Source: CAVVDY01 sp963815775
GTDB lineage: Bacteria > Acidobacteriota > Terriglobia > Terriglobales > Acidobacteriaceae
Reading direction: 5' to 3'
Assembly: GCA_963815775.1 (NCBI GenBank)
Contig: CAWFIB010000011.1
Coordinates: forward strand, 157,099-221,098
Length of the DNA: 64,000 nt
A program made the translations under genes and the position numbers. Positions 1-8,718 of the stretch are shown piece by piece. How positions within the stretch are numbered: the stretch's first letter is position 1; every line of letters begins with the position of its first letter. The notes under the pieces are model-generated. The model was given only the letters and a program-made list of their open reading frames with translations, had not been told where the DNA came from and made no database searches.

Positions 1-906
1 CAGGCACAGGCGGAACCCCTGCAACCACGCTTTCCTGATCGAGAAGACGGGAACGAGAGGGACGAAGAGCCCGAACTGGAAGCCCCGCCGGTCGACGAGC
101 CGGAAGGGGTTGACGAGCCGGTGGCGGAAGCCGGCGGCGGAGAAGAACCGCCTTCCGGGCCACGCTCGCAACGCTCGCGACGGCGTGGCCGCCGGGGACG
201 GGGCAGCCGTCCACAAGCCCAGACTCAGGCGCCGACCTTGCCCACGCCGGGAGGTCCCACCGGGGAAGCCGCCGAAGCGGAAGCCCCCTCTGAGGTCAGC
301 GAACCGTCTGCTGCTCCGGCCCCGGCTCGCGCGCCAGGAGCCCCTGCGAAATCAAAGGGCGCCGTGGTGCTGTCCATCGGATTGCCCGGCTCCGGCAAGA
401 GCACGTGGTTCAAGCGGCATAATATCCTTCCGCTCTCCAGTGACATGGTGCGGATATTGCTCTTCGACGATGTCACTGAACAGCGCTACCAGGATTTGGT
501 TTTCTCCACCTTGCGTTCCATGCTGCGCGCCCGGCTGCTGGCCAAGCGGCCGTGGAACTACGTAGACGCGACGAACCTTTCGCCCCACGAGCGGCGAAGC
601 TGGGTAAAACTGGCGCACGATTTCGGCTATGAGGCGCATGCGGTTTTCTTTGACGTTCCGGCTGAAGTCTGCATGGAACGCAACCAGCGGCGCGAGCGTA
701 ATGTTCCGGAGGACGTCATGCGGCGCATGGCCAGCAAGCTGCGCCCGCCCAAATTTGAGGAAGGTTTCGCGAAGATCACCGTGGTGCGGCTCAAGAAGAA
801 AGAGGGTGAGTCCGAGCCGAAGGCGGAAGAGCCGCGGCAGGAGTTTGCCATCGAGCCCGATCAAGGCGAGCGGCCCGCGATCGTCGACTCCGAACATCAG
901 TCCTAG
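1..906 (+). CDS. P-loop kinase-like ATPase, 5' end outside window
   Basis: The reading frame is open from base 1, so the start lies upstream of the window; a GTG at 121 is an internal candidate only. The first ~115 codons are low-complexity, rich in Glu, Pro, Ala and Arg (an RRRGRRGRG-like basic patch), probably a disordered or nucleic-acid-binding tail. A Walker A motif GLPGSGKST is encoded at about 379-405. It is followed by a zeta-toxin/polynucleotide-kinase-like AAA_33 fold: a D-A-T-N segment after the core, and a lid region with several Arg (ERNQRRERNVP). This family phosphorylates nucleic acid ends or small molecules, but the substrate cannot be read from the sequence. A second Glu/Lys-rich tail ends the protein at the TAG at 904-906. 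Confidence 0.8.
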   Translation, partial: QAQAEPLQPRFPDREDGNERDEEPELEAPPVDEPEGVDEPVAEAGGGEEPPSGPRSQRSRRRGRRGRGSRPQAQTQAPTLPTPGGPTGEAAEAEAPSEVSEPSAAPAPARAPGAPAKSKGAVVLSIGLPGSGKSTWFKRHNILPLSSDMVRILLFDDVTEQRYQDLVFSTLRSMLRARLLAKRPWNYVDATNLSPHERRSWVKLAHDFGYEAHAVFFDVPAEVCMERNQRRERNVPEDVMRRMASKLRPPKFEEGFAKITVVRLKKKEGESEPKAEEPRQEFAIEPDQGERPAIVDSEHQS

Positions 907-1002
907 GACGTGTTAACAGCAGTTGGACGGGTTCTCTAAAAGAGGATTTCAAGCAAAAACACTTCACTCACCTTCTATAGGTGTAATCCAGGTGAAATTT
1001 AT

Positions 1003-2205
1003 TCACAGCTTTGGCGTGACTGCAATGCTTACCAGATTGGCAAAAGGGTGCGGCGACCCTGGGGCCAGCGTTAGGTTCTGCCCATCGAAGGTGTAGATGT
1101 ACAAGTTGCTGGTATCCGGGCCGTTCCCAGAGCAACAGCCGCTGGCATAGACGTGGCCAGCCGTGTCCCACTGCACCGAAGTGAAGCTGCTCGTCGCTGT
1201 GACGTTCTGCATGTCGCCCACTGGGGTCAGACTGCCATTACTTTGCAGCTTGTAGACTTGGAGCGCGGCGTTTCCGGTACAGTAATTAACCCCCGTGCAG
1301 CCTGCCACGGCGAGATACCGCCCTGTGGGATCGAAAGCCATGCTGTTCTCGACGACTTGGGGCTTAAGCAGCGTACCCGGCACTAAGTTTAAGGACCCAC
1401 CAAGCCCTTCGGTGTAAGTGGCGAGTTCGTAAGCATACCCACCGCTGCAGTAGATACCGCTCCACCAGGCCACAGCTACATACCCGGTGCGGACCGAAGA
1501 CGCCATGTCGCCGGGCAGGCAGACGCCGACGTCCAGGTTCTGATCAGGCGGGGCCGAGGCGGTGGGCCCTACATAGGTAAACAATCCATTAGGGTTGCGC
1601 TGAAACTCGCTGGCGCCATCTTGCCAAAATTCGGTGTAGGCAAAGCGGTTGTCTGGAGAGAAATAGAATGTCCCCCTCCACTTTGCAGCACCCTGGCTCG
1701 GCAGTGCCTCGCCCTGAAACACGAGTTGGCCGCCGGATTCGATGGTGAGCGGGATGGTGTAGCTGTCGCATGAGCCACAGCTCAAAACCGTGGTCAGAGT
1801 TTGTCCGCTGCGGTCGGGATTCAGCGCGTAAATGGCCATGCCGTACGGGTATTGGGCATAGCGATAGTCATCCGTGATAGAGGTCTCGGTCAGTGATCCG
1901 TCGCTTGCGCGTGTGTACGTCGCGATGTAACGGCCATCATCGCCGAAAATGAAATTGCGAACAGGCGTAAGGCCGAAACTTGGGCTAGTCATCGGAAACC
2001 CGGACAGGGGCTGGATGCTGCCATTCGCCGCAACGCTGTACCCGGCGATGTAGTCGGTTAAGTTTGGCCATTGGCCGACGTACCAGCCGACATACAAGTA
2101 AGCGGAGTTCGCTGGACTGGCCGCATAGCAGACTCCGGGAAGCAGCAGCACGCTGGCGAGAGTCAAGCAGGTGAAGTTGACTGTGGCAGAGTGGATTCGA
2201 GACAT
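1003..2205 (-). CDS. Secreted beta-propeller protein, lactonase-like
   Basis: A protein of about 400 residues with a Sec signal peptide (hydrophobic TLASVLLLPGVCYA, cleavage likely after AxA near residue 28). The mature part shows repeated blade-like units with the pattern aliphatic-Y-aromatic / NGSL-P, such as VAANGSIQPLSG and LQSNGSLTPVGD, and F-DPTGRYLAVAG. This is typical of the seven-bladed lactonase/3-carboxymuconate-cyclase-like propellers that acidobacteria encode in many copies. Several Cys pairs (CGSC, CCSG) suggest disulfides outside the cytoplasm. I prefer the ATG at 2205 over the GTG at 2214, because AAGGTG lies six bases upstream. The fold is well supported; enzymatic activity is not demonstrated. 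It stands alone, with no operon partner. Confidence 0.65.
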   Translation of the reverse strand: MSRIHSATVNFTCLTLASVLLLPGVCYAASPANSAYLYVGWYVGQWPNLTDYIAGYSVAANGSIQPLSGFPMTSPSFGLTPVRNFIFGDDGRYIATYTRASDGSLTETSITDDYRYAQYPYGMAIYALNPDRSGQTLTTVLSCGSCDSYTIPLTIESGGQLVFQGEALPSQGAAKWRGTFYFSPDNRFAYTEFWQDGASEFQRNPNGLFTYVGPTASAPPDQNLDVGVCLPGDMASSVRTGYVAVAWWSGIYCSGGYAYELATYTEGLGGSLNLVPGTLLKPQVVENSMAFDPTGRYLAVAGCTGVNYCTGNAALQVYKLQSNGSLTPVGDMQNVTATSSFTSVQWDTAGHVYASGCCSGNGPDTSNLYIYTFDGQNLTLAPGSPHPFANLVSIAVTPKL

Positions 2206-2338
2206 GGCGGGCACCTTCAGTTCAGAATCTCTGGTGCAGTGAGATTCCCGGGCTTATCGGGAGGTTTGCTGCTGCTGGATTCTTACCTGGTGCCCAGAGC
2301 CTCACTGAGCTTGTGGAAGGGGTCGGGGCTGTGTTGGT

Positions 2339-4255
2339 TTAGAACGCTTCCGGCGATGTGGCCCGTGCATGGTATCCCTTGCGGGCGTGGACCTGGAGGC
2401 GAGTTCCATCCTTCGTCGCCGTCACGTTAATCGGTCGATATTTTCCGTTGGGCTCAAAGTCGGCGGGCTTGTAGGCAATCAAGTAGCGGCTGCGAATGAT
2501 GTCGCGCAGCTTGTCGAAGGAGTGATGCAGGTTGGCCGAATCCTCCGGAAAGAGCGCTTCTCCGCCGCTACGCTCTGCCAGGGCTTGCAGCACTTTATCA
2601 GCGTCTGTCTTGGGTCCGCTGCTGTCCTTGGTACTGATCGCGTAAATGGTGACTCCGCTGGCCTCGGCGTCGCTAACAGCGTGCCTCAGCGTCGTATGAC
2701 TGGAGTTGTCCTCACCGTCGCTTAGCACAACCAGCACCTTCGCAACTCTTTCCCCCTCAGGATACGCAGCCAGCTTGCCGCAGGCGAACGAAACCGCATC
2801 GAAAAGTGCGGTCCCACCGTTATTGTTCAAGCCATCGATACCCTTGCCTAAATCGTCATGATTTGAGGTGAAGTCCTGGGTAACGGTTGTAGAGTTCGAG
2901 AAGCCTGCCACGAAGGCCAGATCTGACGGGTTGGTAAGCAATTGCTCCAGGAACTTGCTCGCAGCATGCTTTTCGAAACCAAACCGCTCGTGCACGGAAC
3001 CGCTGGTGTCGATCAGCAAGCCTACCCGCAAGGGCAGCTTCGACTGGGGAGAGAACTGCAAGATTTTGACCGGAGGCTTGCCGTCATCGCGGACCTGAAT
3101 ATCCGACAGTGTCAGGTCGTCGACCATGTGTCCATGACTGCTTACCGCGAAAAAGAGCGCCACCTCGTCCACAACTTTGCGGAAGGTCCAGGAATCTCCG
3201 GCGGACGACACTGGAATACTTGGGACATCCGCAGCATCGGCTCCGGGCTCGATGCCTGGAGGTCCGGAATTTGCCGCCTGAAGCTCGCACCCGGAGCACG
3301 GCTGACCTGCTTCGTCACCAAGCGCACTTAGCTCAGCTTTCAGCCTCGCACTGTTGGCCAGCGAGTTCGAACCTGCAGCGGTCGCTTGGGTTGTCTTTCC
3401 TATCGCGGCAGCCGCCGGCCCGGCGACGATTCTCTGGTTTTGCTCCAGGACCTGAAGGTTATGGCGCGCGTCGGGAGCGAGCGCATTGGTGGGGTCTTCT
3501 TGCAGAAAATATGTGAGTTCGCGCTCGATGACGCCAGGCTGGTTCAACGCCAGGGCAGCGGCAGCGGCGATGTAGTGAGCGTTTCCTGAGCCCTTGTGTG
3601 GCAACTGATGGATGCGCTCCACCGTCTGGATCGCCTGCTGGTAATGATGGTTGGAATCCTGTGAGTAGGCCAGCGCGGTGAGGATGTTGACGTCCGCCGG
3701 ACGCAGCGAAGCAGCCTTCTGAAAGTACTTCTCGGCCGCCTCATAATCGTTCTCGGCAATCGCCAGCCGCCCCAGGTTCATGATGGGGCGCGGGAAGCGG
3801 CCGTCGAGCTTGACGGCCAGCTCGAACTCCTCTTTGGCTTTGGCGTTGTCGTCGGTGTCGTTGTAGGCCATGCCGAGAGCGTTCAGCGCGGAAACGAACT
3901 TGGGATAGATCTCCAGTGACTTTTGCAGGTGCGGGATGGCATCCGGAGAGTGCTGGCTGCGAAGAAGAGTGACGCCCTGGTTGTACTCCTTCATCGCCTT
4001 TGGCGGCGCCGCGAGATCGTATACCGAAGCGGTGCCCGAATCTACCAGGGCGGCCGCAGCCTTACGCTGCGCATCCTCCAAATCCTTCTTGGCTTTTTCC
4101 TGGTTGCGCATGCGCAACTCGCCGAAGTCCAGCGCCGCGACCTGGGACTCGATCGTTCCGGGACCGCCACCGGTGTAGACGAGCTGGCAGAGACCGGCGG
4201 GAGCAAGCGCACCGAGCACCAGCGCGCACAAGCCGAGAATCGAAGGGAACTTCAT
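2339..4255 (-). CDS. TPR and VWFA-domain secreted protein (acidobacterial type)
   Basis: A protein of about 638 residues. I chose the ATG at 4255 because a clean signal peptide follows directly (hydrophobic LGLCALVLGALAPAGLC). TPR units come next in the first third (for example ALNALGMAY and FPRPIMNLGRLAIAENDYEAAEKYF). The C-terminal half is a von Willebrand factor A domain: the MIDAS motif DTSGS is preceded by a VGLLI strand, followed by NNNGGTALFDA and VLVVLSDGEDNSS, and ends in the SRYLIAY-P segment typical of the VWFA-related acidobacterial family. The usual role proposed for such proteins is metal-dependent protein binding outside the cytoplasm. The Cys pair CSGCE sits in the linker. No operon partner is evident, and the divergent side holds only a gene remnant. 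Confidence 0.85.
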   Translation of the reverse strand: MKFPSILGLCALVLGALAPAGLCQLVYTGGGPGTIESQVAALDFGELRMRNQEKAKKDLEDAQRKAAAALVDSGTASVYDLAAPPKAMKEYNQGVTLLRSQHSPDAIPHLQKSLEIYPKFVSALNALGMAYNDTDDNAKAKEEFELAVKLDGRFPRPIMNLGRLAIAENDYEAAEKYFQKAASLRPADVNILTALAYSQDSNHHYQQAIQTVERIHQLPHKGSGNAHYIAAAAALALNQPGVIERELTYFLQEDPTNALAPDARHNLQVLEQNQRIVAGPAAAAIGKTTQATAAGSNSLANSARLKAELSALGDEAGQPCSGCELQAANSGPPGIEPGADAADVPSIPVSSAGDSWTFRKVVDEVALFFAVSSHGHMVDDLTLSDIQVRDDGKPPVKILQFSPQSKLPLRVGLLIDTSGSVHERFGFEKHAASKFLEQLLTNPSDLAFVAGFSNSTTVTQDFTSNHDDLGKGIDGLNNNGGTALFDAVSFACGKLAAYPEGERVAKVLVVLSDGEDNSSHTTLRHAVSDAEASGVTIYAISTKDSSGPKTDADKVLQALAERSGGEALFPEDSANLHHSFDKLRDIIRSRYLIAYKPADFEPNGKYRPINVTATKDGTRLQVHARKGYHARATSPEAF

Positions 4256-4369
4256 CACAAATATATGCGGTATACCATAGCAGCAAACCGCAGAAAATAT
4301 GTCTGTCACAAATGCCAGAAGGCTTGGCGGGCCCGGGCAGGTCACTCCACTTTTGCCAGCCTTACTCCA

Positions 4370-4648
4370 GAATTCATTTTGCTGATCGTTTACGGCGCGC
4401 TACTGAAGGATGCTCTCAAAACCATCCCGAACGTGGTAGCAATGCCTGCTCCGGACGTCGAGATCCTTACCTTCACGCTGGCCGGGCCGGTGCTCGCGGT
4501 GCGTCCGTACTGCAACAATAAGGACTACTGGCAGGTATACTTCGATACCAACCGGCTGATTAAGGAAACGGTTACGGCTGCCGGATTTGCCGTCCCGGAA
4601 ACGCACTATGCGGTTCGCGGCGATGCGGTTGGGCTGGCGGTGGCGTAG
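4370..4648 (+). pseudogene. MscS-type mechanosensitive channel, C-terminal remnant
   Basis: The last ~85 codons before the TAG at 4646-4648 read like the C-terminal domain of an MscS-family channel: ALKTIPNV, then PAPDVEILTF, AVRPYCNNKDYWQVYF, RLIKE and a final AGFAVPETHYAVR. MscS proteins end with this alpha/beta domain after three membrane helices and the beta domain. Neither the helices nor the beta domain is present upstream. The same frame runs back into antisense of the VWFA gene and has no plausible start of its own. I read it as the surviving 3' end of a channel gene, truncated when the neighbouring sequence was rearranged. Confidence 0.7.
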
Positions 4649-4864
4649 AACGCCTAAGCCGCTGGCTAAAACGACGTGTCGGCTGCAAGCGGGCTCGATT
4701 CCATGGGCAGGACATCGAGATGAACCGCCAATGAATTTCGGATTCAGGGATGACTCTTGCGCTTTTGCAGCGTCTTAAACTCTGTATCCGTATCCGGCTT
4801 TGGGCTCTTGCGCTTGCAGCCGCGCGCTTACAAGTCAGAAGGTTGTAAGAACTGAGGAATGCTT

Positions 4865-5641
4865 ATGTTAAGGGCGCAAACGGTCGTGGCGGTATGGATT
4901 CTGGTCATGGGTGCCACGATGGCGCAGGCACAAACCGGGGTTTGGATGGGGGTGGGCCCGGCACCGCACTCGGAAGCGATCACAGGCGCAGCGTTTTCGG
5001 CCGACCTGATCGTCATCAACAACCATGCCGAAGGCAAGCCTGGGATTAACACCGAGTTTCATGGCAAAGTGGCACGCAACTCGCAGGGTGAGACGTATTT
5101 CGCAATGGAGAACATATCTCCTTACGCAGACCATACGAGGCCGATGCGGGTTACCATTACCAACCCGGCAGAGCTGACAGTCACCACATTAGATCTGCAA
5201 TCGAAGACGGCTTTTGTCAGTCATGTCAATGCCAAGGCATTGAGCACTTCGCCGCATCTGACTCCCGGCGCCTCCTCCGCCGCCGCTGCTGCGAATGGCA
5301 AACCCGCAGGCGCGACGGCCATCGCCCCTCCCGGAACCAGCACGAAAACCGAATCTCTTGGCACAAAAGAGATGGGGGGCTTGCGCGTGCTGGGACTGCG
5401 AACGATTCACACGGCGTTTTCCCCGGGTAAAGACACAAAGCCGTTTGTCTCCACGGTCGATACCTGGACCTCGCCGGAGTTAAAGGTGGTTGTTCTGGTG
5501 GAAACCATGACTTCCGACGGCGATCACCATGTGACCAAGCTGGAAAACATCGTACGTACCGAGCCCAACGAAGCCCTGTTCCAGATACCGTCTGGTTACT
5601 CCGTCCGCGAAAACGCGCCCCTGGCTACGAACCTGCGCTAA
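4865..5641 (+). CDS. Secreted protein of unknown function
   Basis: About 258 residues. The ATG at 4865 is preferred over the one at 4859, because GAGGA at 4854-4858 then has a six-base spacing. An N-terminal signal peptide (VVAVWILVMGATMAQA) ends at an AxA site, so the product is exported. The middle carries an Ala/Ser/Gly/Pro-rich linker (ASSAAAAANGKPAGA) separating two folded parts. The second part contains LGLRTIHTAF and ends with an EALFQIPSGY segment, which recurs at the C-terminus of many acidobacterial secreted proteins. I do not recognise a catalytic motif. A strong intrinsic terminator follows directly, so it is probably monocistronic. Confidence 0.75.
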   Translation: MLRAQTVVAVWILVMGATMAQAQTGVWMGVGPAPHSEAITGAAFSADLIVINNHAEGKPGINTEFHGKVARNSQGETYFAMENISPYADHTRPMRVTITNPAELTVTTLDLQSKTAFVSHVNAKALSTSPHLTPGASSAAAAANGKPAGATAIAPPGTSTKTESLGTKEMGGLRVLGLRTIHTAFSPGKDTKPFVSTVDTWTSPELKVVVLVETMTSDGDHHVTKLENIVRTEPNEALFQIPSGYSVRENAPLATNLR

Positions 5642-5667
5642 TTCACCCCAGTCTCGATTTGATCACT

Positions 5668-5690
5668 GCGGCCTTCGGGCCGCTTTTCTT
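5668..5690 (+). terminator. Rho-independent terminator
   Basis: A perfect six-base-pair stem, GCGGCC-TTCG-GGCCGC (5668-5683), with a stable TTCG tetraloop is followed by TTTTCTTGTTTTT. It lies 27 bases after the stop of the secreted protein ending at 5641 and separates it from the STAS gene. Confidence 0.9.
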
Positions 5691-5756
5691 GTTTTTGGCT
5701 TATATTTGGTAGCAGCTTTCAGTCAGGACAGCTCTAGAGCTCACGGAGCGAACGCT

Positions 5757-6101
5757 ATGAGTTTCAGCATCAGTACTCGCCTGGTCGACGGCGTGGCAAT
5801 CATCGACATGTTTGGCCGGCTCCAACTTGGCGAGGCGACCAGCAAGATGCGTGAGGCGGTGAATGGGCTGCTGCGCGATGGCTACAAGAAGCTGCTGATC
5901 AACATGGAAAATGTGCTGCACATCGACAGCTCGGGTATCGGTGAATTGATGGGCTGCTTCACCTCGGTGAAAAGCCAGGGCGGCGAGCTGAAGCTGCTGC
6001 ACCTGAACAAGAACGTTCGCAACCTGCTGCAGGTGACCAGGCTGTACAACGTTTTCGACACTCACGACGATCTGGCGGCAGCGCTAAAGTCCTACAGTTA
6101 A
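5757..6101 (+). CDS. STAS-domain anti-sigma factor antagonist
   Basis: A 114-residue protein made of one STAS domain, the size of SpoIIAA/RsbV proteins. It opens with an FSISTRLVDGVAIIDMFGRL strand pair. The phosphorylatable loop is in IDSSGIGELMG, where the second Ser of DSSG is the expected kinase target. Such proteins bind a partner anti-sigma kinase and release a sigma factor when dephosphorylated. The ATG at 5757 is chosen because GGAG lies eight bases upstream and because the domain starts immediately; an in-frame upstream start at 5706 would add a non-homologous tail. No sigma or anti-sigma partner gene is adjacent. The 3' end overlaps the convergent pyrF gene by four bases. Confidence 0.9.
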   Translation: MSFSISTRLVDGVAIIDMFGRLQLGEATSKMREAVNGLLRDGYKKLLINMENVLHIDSSGIGELMGCFTSVKSQGGELKLLHLNKNVRNLLQVTRLYNVFDTHDDLAAALKSYS

Positions 6102-6817
6102 GCCTTCTTGGGAAGTGTCTGCTCAATCTCATCCAGAATCGCTTTGGCAGCCTGCGCCGGGTTTGGGGCTTCGACGATCGGCCTGCCTACCACCAGCCTC
6201 GTCGCCCCAGCGCGGATGGCTTCTCCCGGGGTGAGCACCCGGGCCTGATCTGCGGCGGCCGACCCTGCCGGCCGAACCCCAGGCGTAATAATCTCGAAGC
6301 CTTCTCCCAGCTCCCGCCGGAGCTCCCGGGCCTCCAGGGCCGAAGCCACCAGTCCCTGGCAGCCGGCAGCTCTTGCCAGGGCTCCGAGGCGTAAGACCTG
6401 CGCCAGCACATTGCCTGAGACACCGATGTCCTGCAGGTCGGAGTCCGACATGCTGGTAAGCACGGTCACCGCCAGAATCATCGGCTTGGTCGCCGACTGC
6501 TCTGCCGCTTCGACGGCTGCCCTGAGCATCTTGCTGCCGCCCGAGGCGTGCACGGTGAGCATGCTCACGCCGAGCTGGGCAGCTGACTTTACAGCCCAGC
6601 CTACGGTGTTGGGGATGTCGTGGAACTTCAAGTCCAGAAAGACCTTACGGCCGGAGGACAGGAGATCGCGAACGATCCCAGGTCCCTCGGCCGTAAACAG
6701 TTGTTTCCCTATTTTAAAGGTCGTTACAGCCTCGCCGATAGTATTGATAACTTGGCGGGCCTGTACAGCGCTGGGCAGATCCAGCGCTATGATGAGCCGA
6801 TCTCTAGAGTCGAGCAT
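6098..6817 (-). CDS. pyrF: Orotidine 5'-phosphate decarboxylase
   Basis: A 239-residue protein of the usual length for class I OMP decarboxylases. It catalyses the last step of UMP synthesis, decarboxylation of OMP, in the cytoplasm. The diagnostic motif FLDLKFHDIPNTV, containing the D-K-x-x-D catalytic array, is present near residue 60. DRLIIALDLP opens the first barrel strand, and the phosphate-binding end GATRLVVGRPI is conserved. It starts at the ATG at 6817, 29 bases downstream of rlpA on the same strand, so the two may be co-transcribed. No other pyr gene is in the window. Confidence 0.97.
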   Translation of the reverse strand: MLDSRDRLIIALDLPSAVQARQVINTIGEAVTTFKIGKQLFTAEGPGIVRDLLSSGRKVFLDLKFHDIPNTVGWAVKSAAQLGVSMLTVHASGGSKMLRAAVEAAEQSATKPMILAVTVLTSMSDSDLQDIGVSGNVLAQVLRLGALARAAGCQGLVASALEARELRRELGEGFEIITPGVRPAGSAAADQARVLTPGEAIRAGATRLVVGRPIVEAPNPAQAAKAILDEIEQTLPKKA

Positions 6818-6846
6818 CGGCTCGAGTTTAACCCAATATGAGAGCG

Positions 6847-7320
6847 CTACTGCAATTGCGGTCCCATGTTCTGGGCTACGGTCGGAGTCTCGATGATGTC
6901 CAGGCGAACGGAGCCGATACCACTGCTTCGCATGCCCAGCATCTTGGCAGCGCCGTAGGACAGGTCAATAATCCTGTTCTTGGCCACCGGCCCGCGATCA
7001 TTAATGCGGACGATAACCGAACGAGCATTCCTTAGATTAGTGACCTTGACCCAGGAACCGAGCGGCAACTTTCGGTGCGCGGCAGTTAGATCATTCATAT
7101 CGTAGGGCTCACCACTCGCAGTTCTCTTGTTCTGAAAGAGGCGGCCATACCAAGAAGCCCTCCCAACCTGATACTTCTTGGTTCGGATCGGCTTTATAGT
7201 TTCCTGAGTCTGCCCTGGGATACCTTGTTTCGAGTCCGGTGTCTGACTGTTTCCGGGTGCTGCTCCCAGCGCGATGACCAAAGCAACAGCCACCGCTGCC
7301 TGGTTGAGTACTCGTAGCAT
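6847..7320 (-). CDS. rlpA: RlpA-like septal ring lytic transglycosylase/lipoprotein family
   Basis: A 157-residue protein with an N-terminal signal peptide (VAVALVIALGAAPG) and one double-psi beta-barrel domain. The core motifs are VGRASWYG, a TASGEPYDM segment, LTAAHRKLPLG, V-VTNL and VRINDRGP ending in IDLS. RlpA proteins act on denuded peptidoglycan glycan strands at the septum or bind there. This copy lacks the C-terminal SPOR domain found in the longer proteobacterial form, and I see no lipobox Cys. The start at 7320 has GAGGT seven bases upstream. It precedes pyrF on the same strand. Confidence 0.9.
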   Translation of the reverse strand: MLRVLNQAAVAVALVIALGAAPGNSQTPDSKQGIPGQTQETIKPIRTKKYQVGRASWYGRLFQNKRTASGEPYDMNDLTAAHRKLPLGSWVKVTNLRNARSVIVRINDRGPVAKNRIIDLSYGAAKMLGMRSSGIGSVRLDIIETPTVAQNMGPQLQ

Positions 7321-7420
7321 TCAAATACCTCGCTTCGTAATTTAGGGTCCTCCCTGACAGGTTCTGTAAAGTGTACGGGGCGGGGAGAGGCGAGTCAAGG
7401 CCGCAAGAGTCGTAGAACTC

Positions 7421-7460
7421 ATTTTTTTCTTGACATTTATATAGAAACGTGCATCTGTTC
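7421..7460. promoter_or_regulatory. A/T-rich intergenic core with TTGACA box
   Basis: Between the divergent rlpA and thiD genes, a run of T is followed by TTGACA (7430-7435) and TTTATATAG. TTGACA matches a -35 box, but no convincing -10 lies 16-18 bases downstream. TATA-like bases on the opposite strand could serve rlpA. No thiamine riboswitch signature is visible upstream of thiD. Confidence 0.3.
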
Positions 7461-7574
7461 GCGGCTCCGCGGGTCGAAAGCGCCTCAATCGTCTAAGCTA
7501 TTGTTATTCAATGACTTGTAGTCGCAACAAGCCCTTTTACGCAAACCTTGGGCCGTCTGAGTTACATTCTTCCT

Positions 7575-8408
7575 ATGGCCGCTCCACCGGTAGTTTTGAG
7601 CATCGCGGGCCATGACCCTTCCTCGGGGGCCGGGGTTACGGCCGATATCAAGACCGCCGCCGCCCTCGGCTGCTATGCCGTGACCTGTATTACCGCTCTC
7701 ACGGTGCAGTCCAGCCAGGGTGTTTTCGGGGTCGAACCGGTCCGCCCGGAGACCGTTCGCGATACCCTGGCTTGCTTGCGGCAAGATTTCGAGATCGCCG
7801 CCGTCCGCATCGGGATGCTCGGCTCGGGGGACGTGGCCGCCGAGGTGGCTAACTTTCTGGAACAGAAGCGGTTGCCCAACGTGGTGCTGGATCCGGTGAT
7901 TCGATCCAGCTCGGGAGCGGATCTGATCGACTCAACCGGGCTGGAAACGCTTCGCCGCAGGCTGCTGCCCTTGGCCGACCTAGTCACCCCAAATGCAATG
8001 GAAGCCGCCCGATTGGCCGATACTGAGCCGCTCCTACCCGGAACCACCTGGAAGGAGGCTGCGCCTGCGATTCGGCAGCTAGCCGACAGGCTGCATGGCT
8101 TGGGGGCTCGGGGCGTGCTGATTACCGGCGGTGATCTGGCCGAACCGGTAGACTTTCTCAGCTCCACGGCCTGCGATCGCTCAGCAGGCGGTAGAACGAC
8201 GGAGTTCCGGGGCCGACGCATCGATTCCCCTTCAACCCACGGCACCGGATGCGCCCTGGCCACGGCGCTGGCCTGCCTGCTGGCACAGAAGCATGATCTG
8301 GAGTCCGCAGTCCGGCTGGCCGGAGCTTTTGTAAGGGATGCGATCCAGTCCGCCTATCCGCTCGGCAAGGGCACCGGGCCGATCAACCATCTCCATCGGC
8401 TACTCTAG
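7575..8408 (+). CDS. thiD: Hydroxymethylpyrimidine/phosphomethylpyrimidine kinase
   Basis: About 277 residues, of the ribokinase-like fold. ThiD phosphorylates HMP and HMP-P in thiamine diphosphate synthesis or salvage. The N-terminal motif SIAGHDPSSGAGVTADIK (substrate binding), DPVI (residues near 100), LVTPNAMEA and the C-terminal STHGTGCALATALA with the catalytic GTGC are all present. I prefer the ATG at 7575 to the TTG at 7548, because the family begins a few residues before the first strand; neither has a strong ribosome binding site. The 48-residue membrane protein that starts at 8427 is 18 bases downstream and probably shares the transcript. Confidence 0.95.
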   Translation: MAAPPVVLSIAGHDPSSGAGVTADIKTAAALGCYAVTCITALTVQSSQGVFGVEPVRPETVRDTLACLRQDFEIAAVRIGMLGSGDVAAEVANFLEQKRLPNVVLDPVIRSSSGADLIDSTGLETLRRRLLPLADLVTPNAMEAARLADTEPLLPGTTWKEAAPAIRQLADRLHGLGARGVLITGGDLAEPVDFLSSTACDRSAGGRTTEFRGRRIDSPSTHGTGCALATALACLLAQKHDLESAVRLAGAFVRDAIQSAYPLGKGTGPINHLHRLL

Positions 8409-8426
8409 AGAGAGCGGGCCGGGCGA

Positions 8427-8573
8427 ATGAATACGCAAACAAAATCCTTTTGGGTCCTGTTCACGATTCTCAGCATTGTGGCAGTCTGGCTGCCCTTGGG
8501 CTGGGCGATTCTTGAAACCATCCTCGCGCTGGTTGTCAGTTGGTGGGTGATCTATCGCACCGACCTTTTCTAG
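8427..8573 (+). CDS. Small membrane protein, 48 residues
   Basis: An ATG at 8427 opens a 48-codon frame. After a short polar N-terminus it encodes two hydrophobic stretches rich in Trp, Leu, Ile and Val (FWVLFTILSIVAVWLPLGWA and ETILALVVSWWVIY), then a short charged tail RTDLF. This is the shape of a two-helix hairpin in the cytoplasmic membrane. It begins 18 bases after thiD, with GAGAG/GGGCG-type purines upstream, and is likely co-transcribed. I do not recognise a family. Confidence 0.55.
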   Translation: MNTQTKSFWVLFTILSIVAVWLPLGWAILETILALVVSWWVIYRTDLF

Positions 8574-8718
8574 CGAGTCCTACGAATCGATAAATGAAAG
8601 GTGGGCGGCCAGTCCTGCGTGGTCTTGCCGGGGTGGTCCGCCCTACGTGTCCAGTTCCGTTGGCGCCATGATGCAAAACTGCGAAGGCTGGGGCAACGGT
8701 TGAGAGGGTTGTCCTCCC

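Noticed and set aside
7321..7574. Thiamine riboswitch upstream of thiD
   Set aside because: I looked for the conserved CTGAGA and ACCTGATC-type cores and did not find them.
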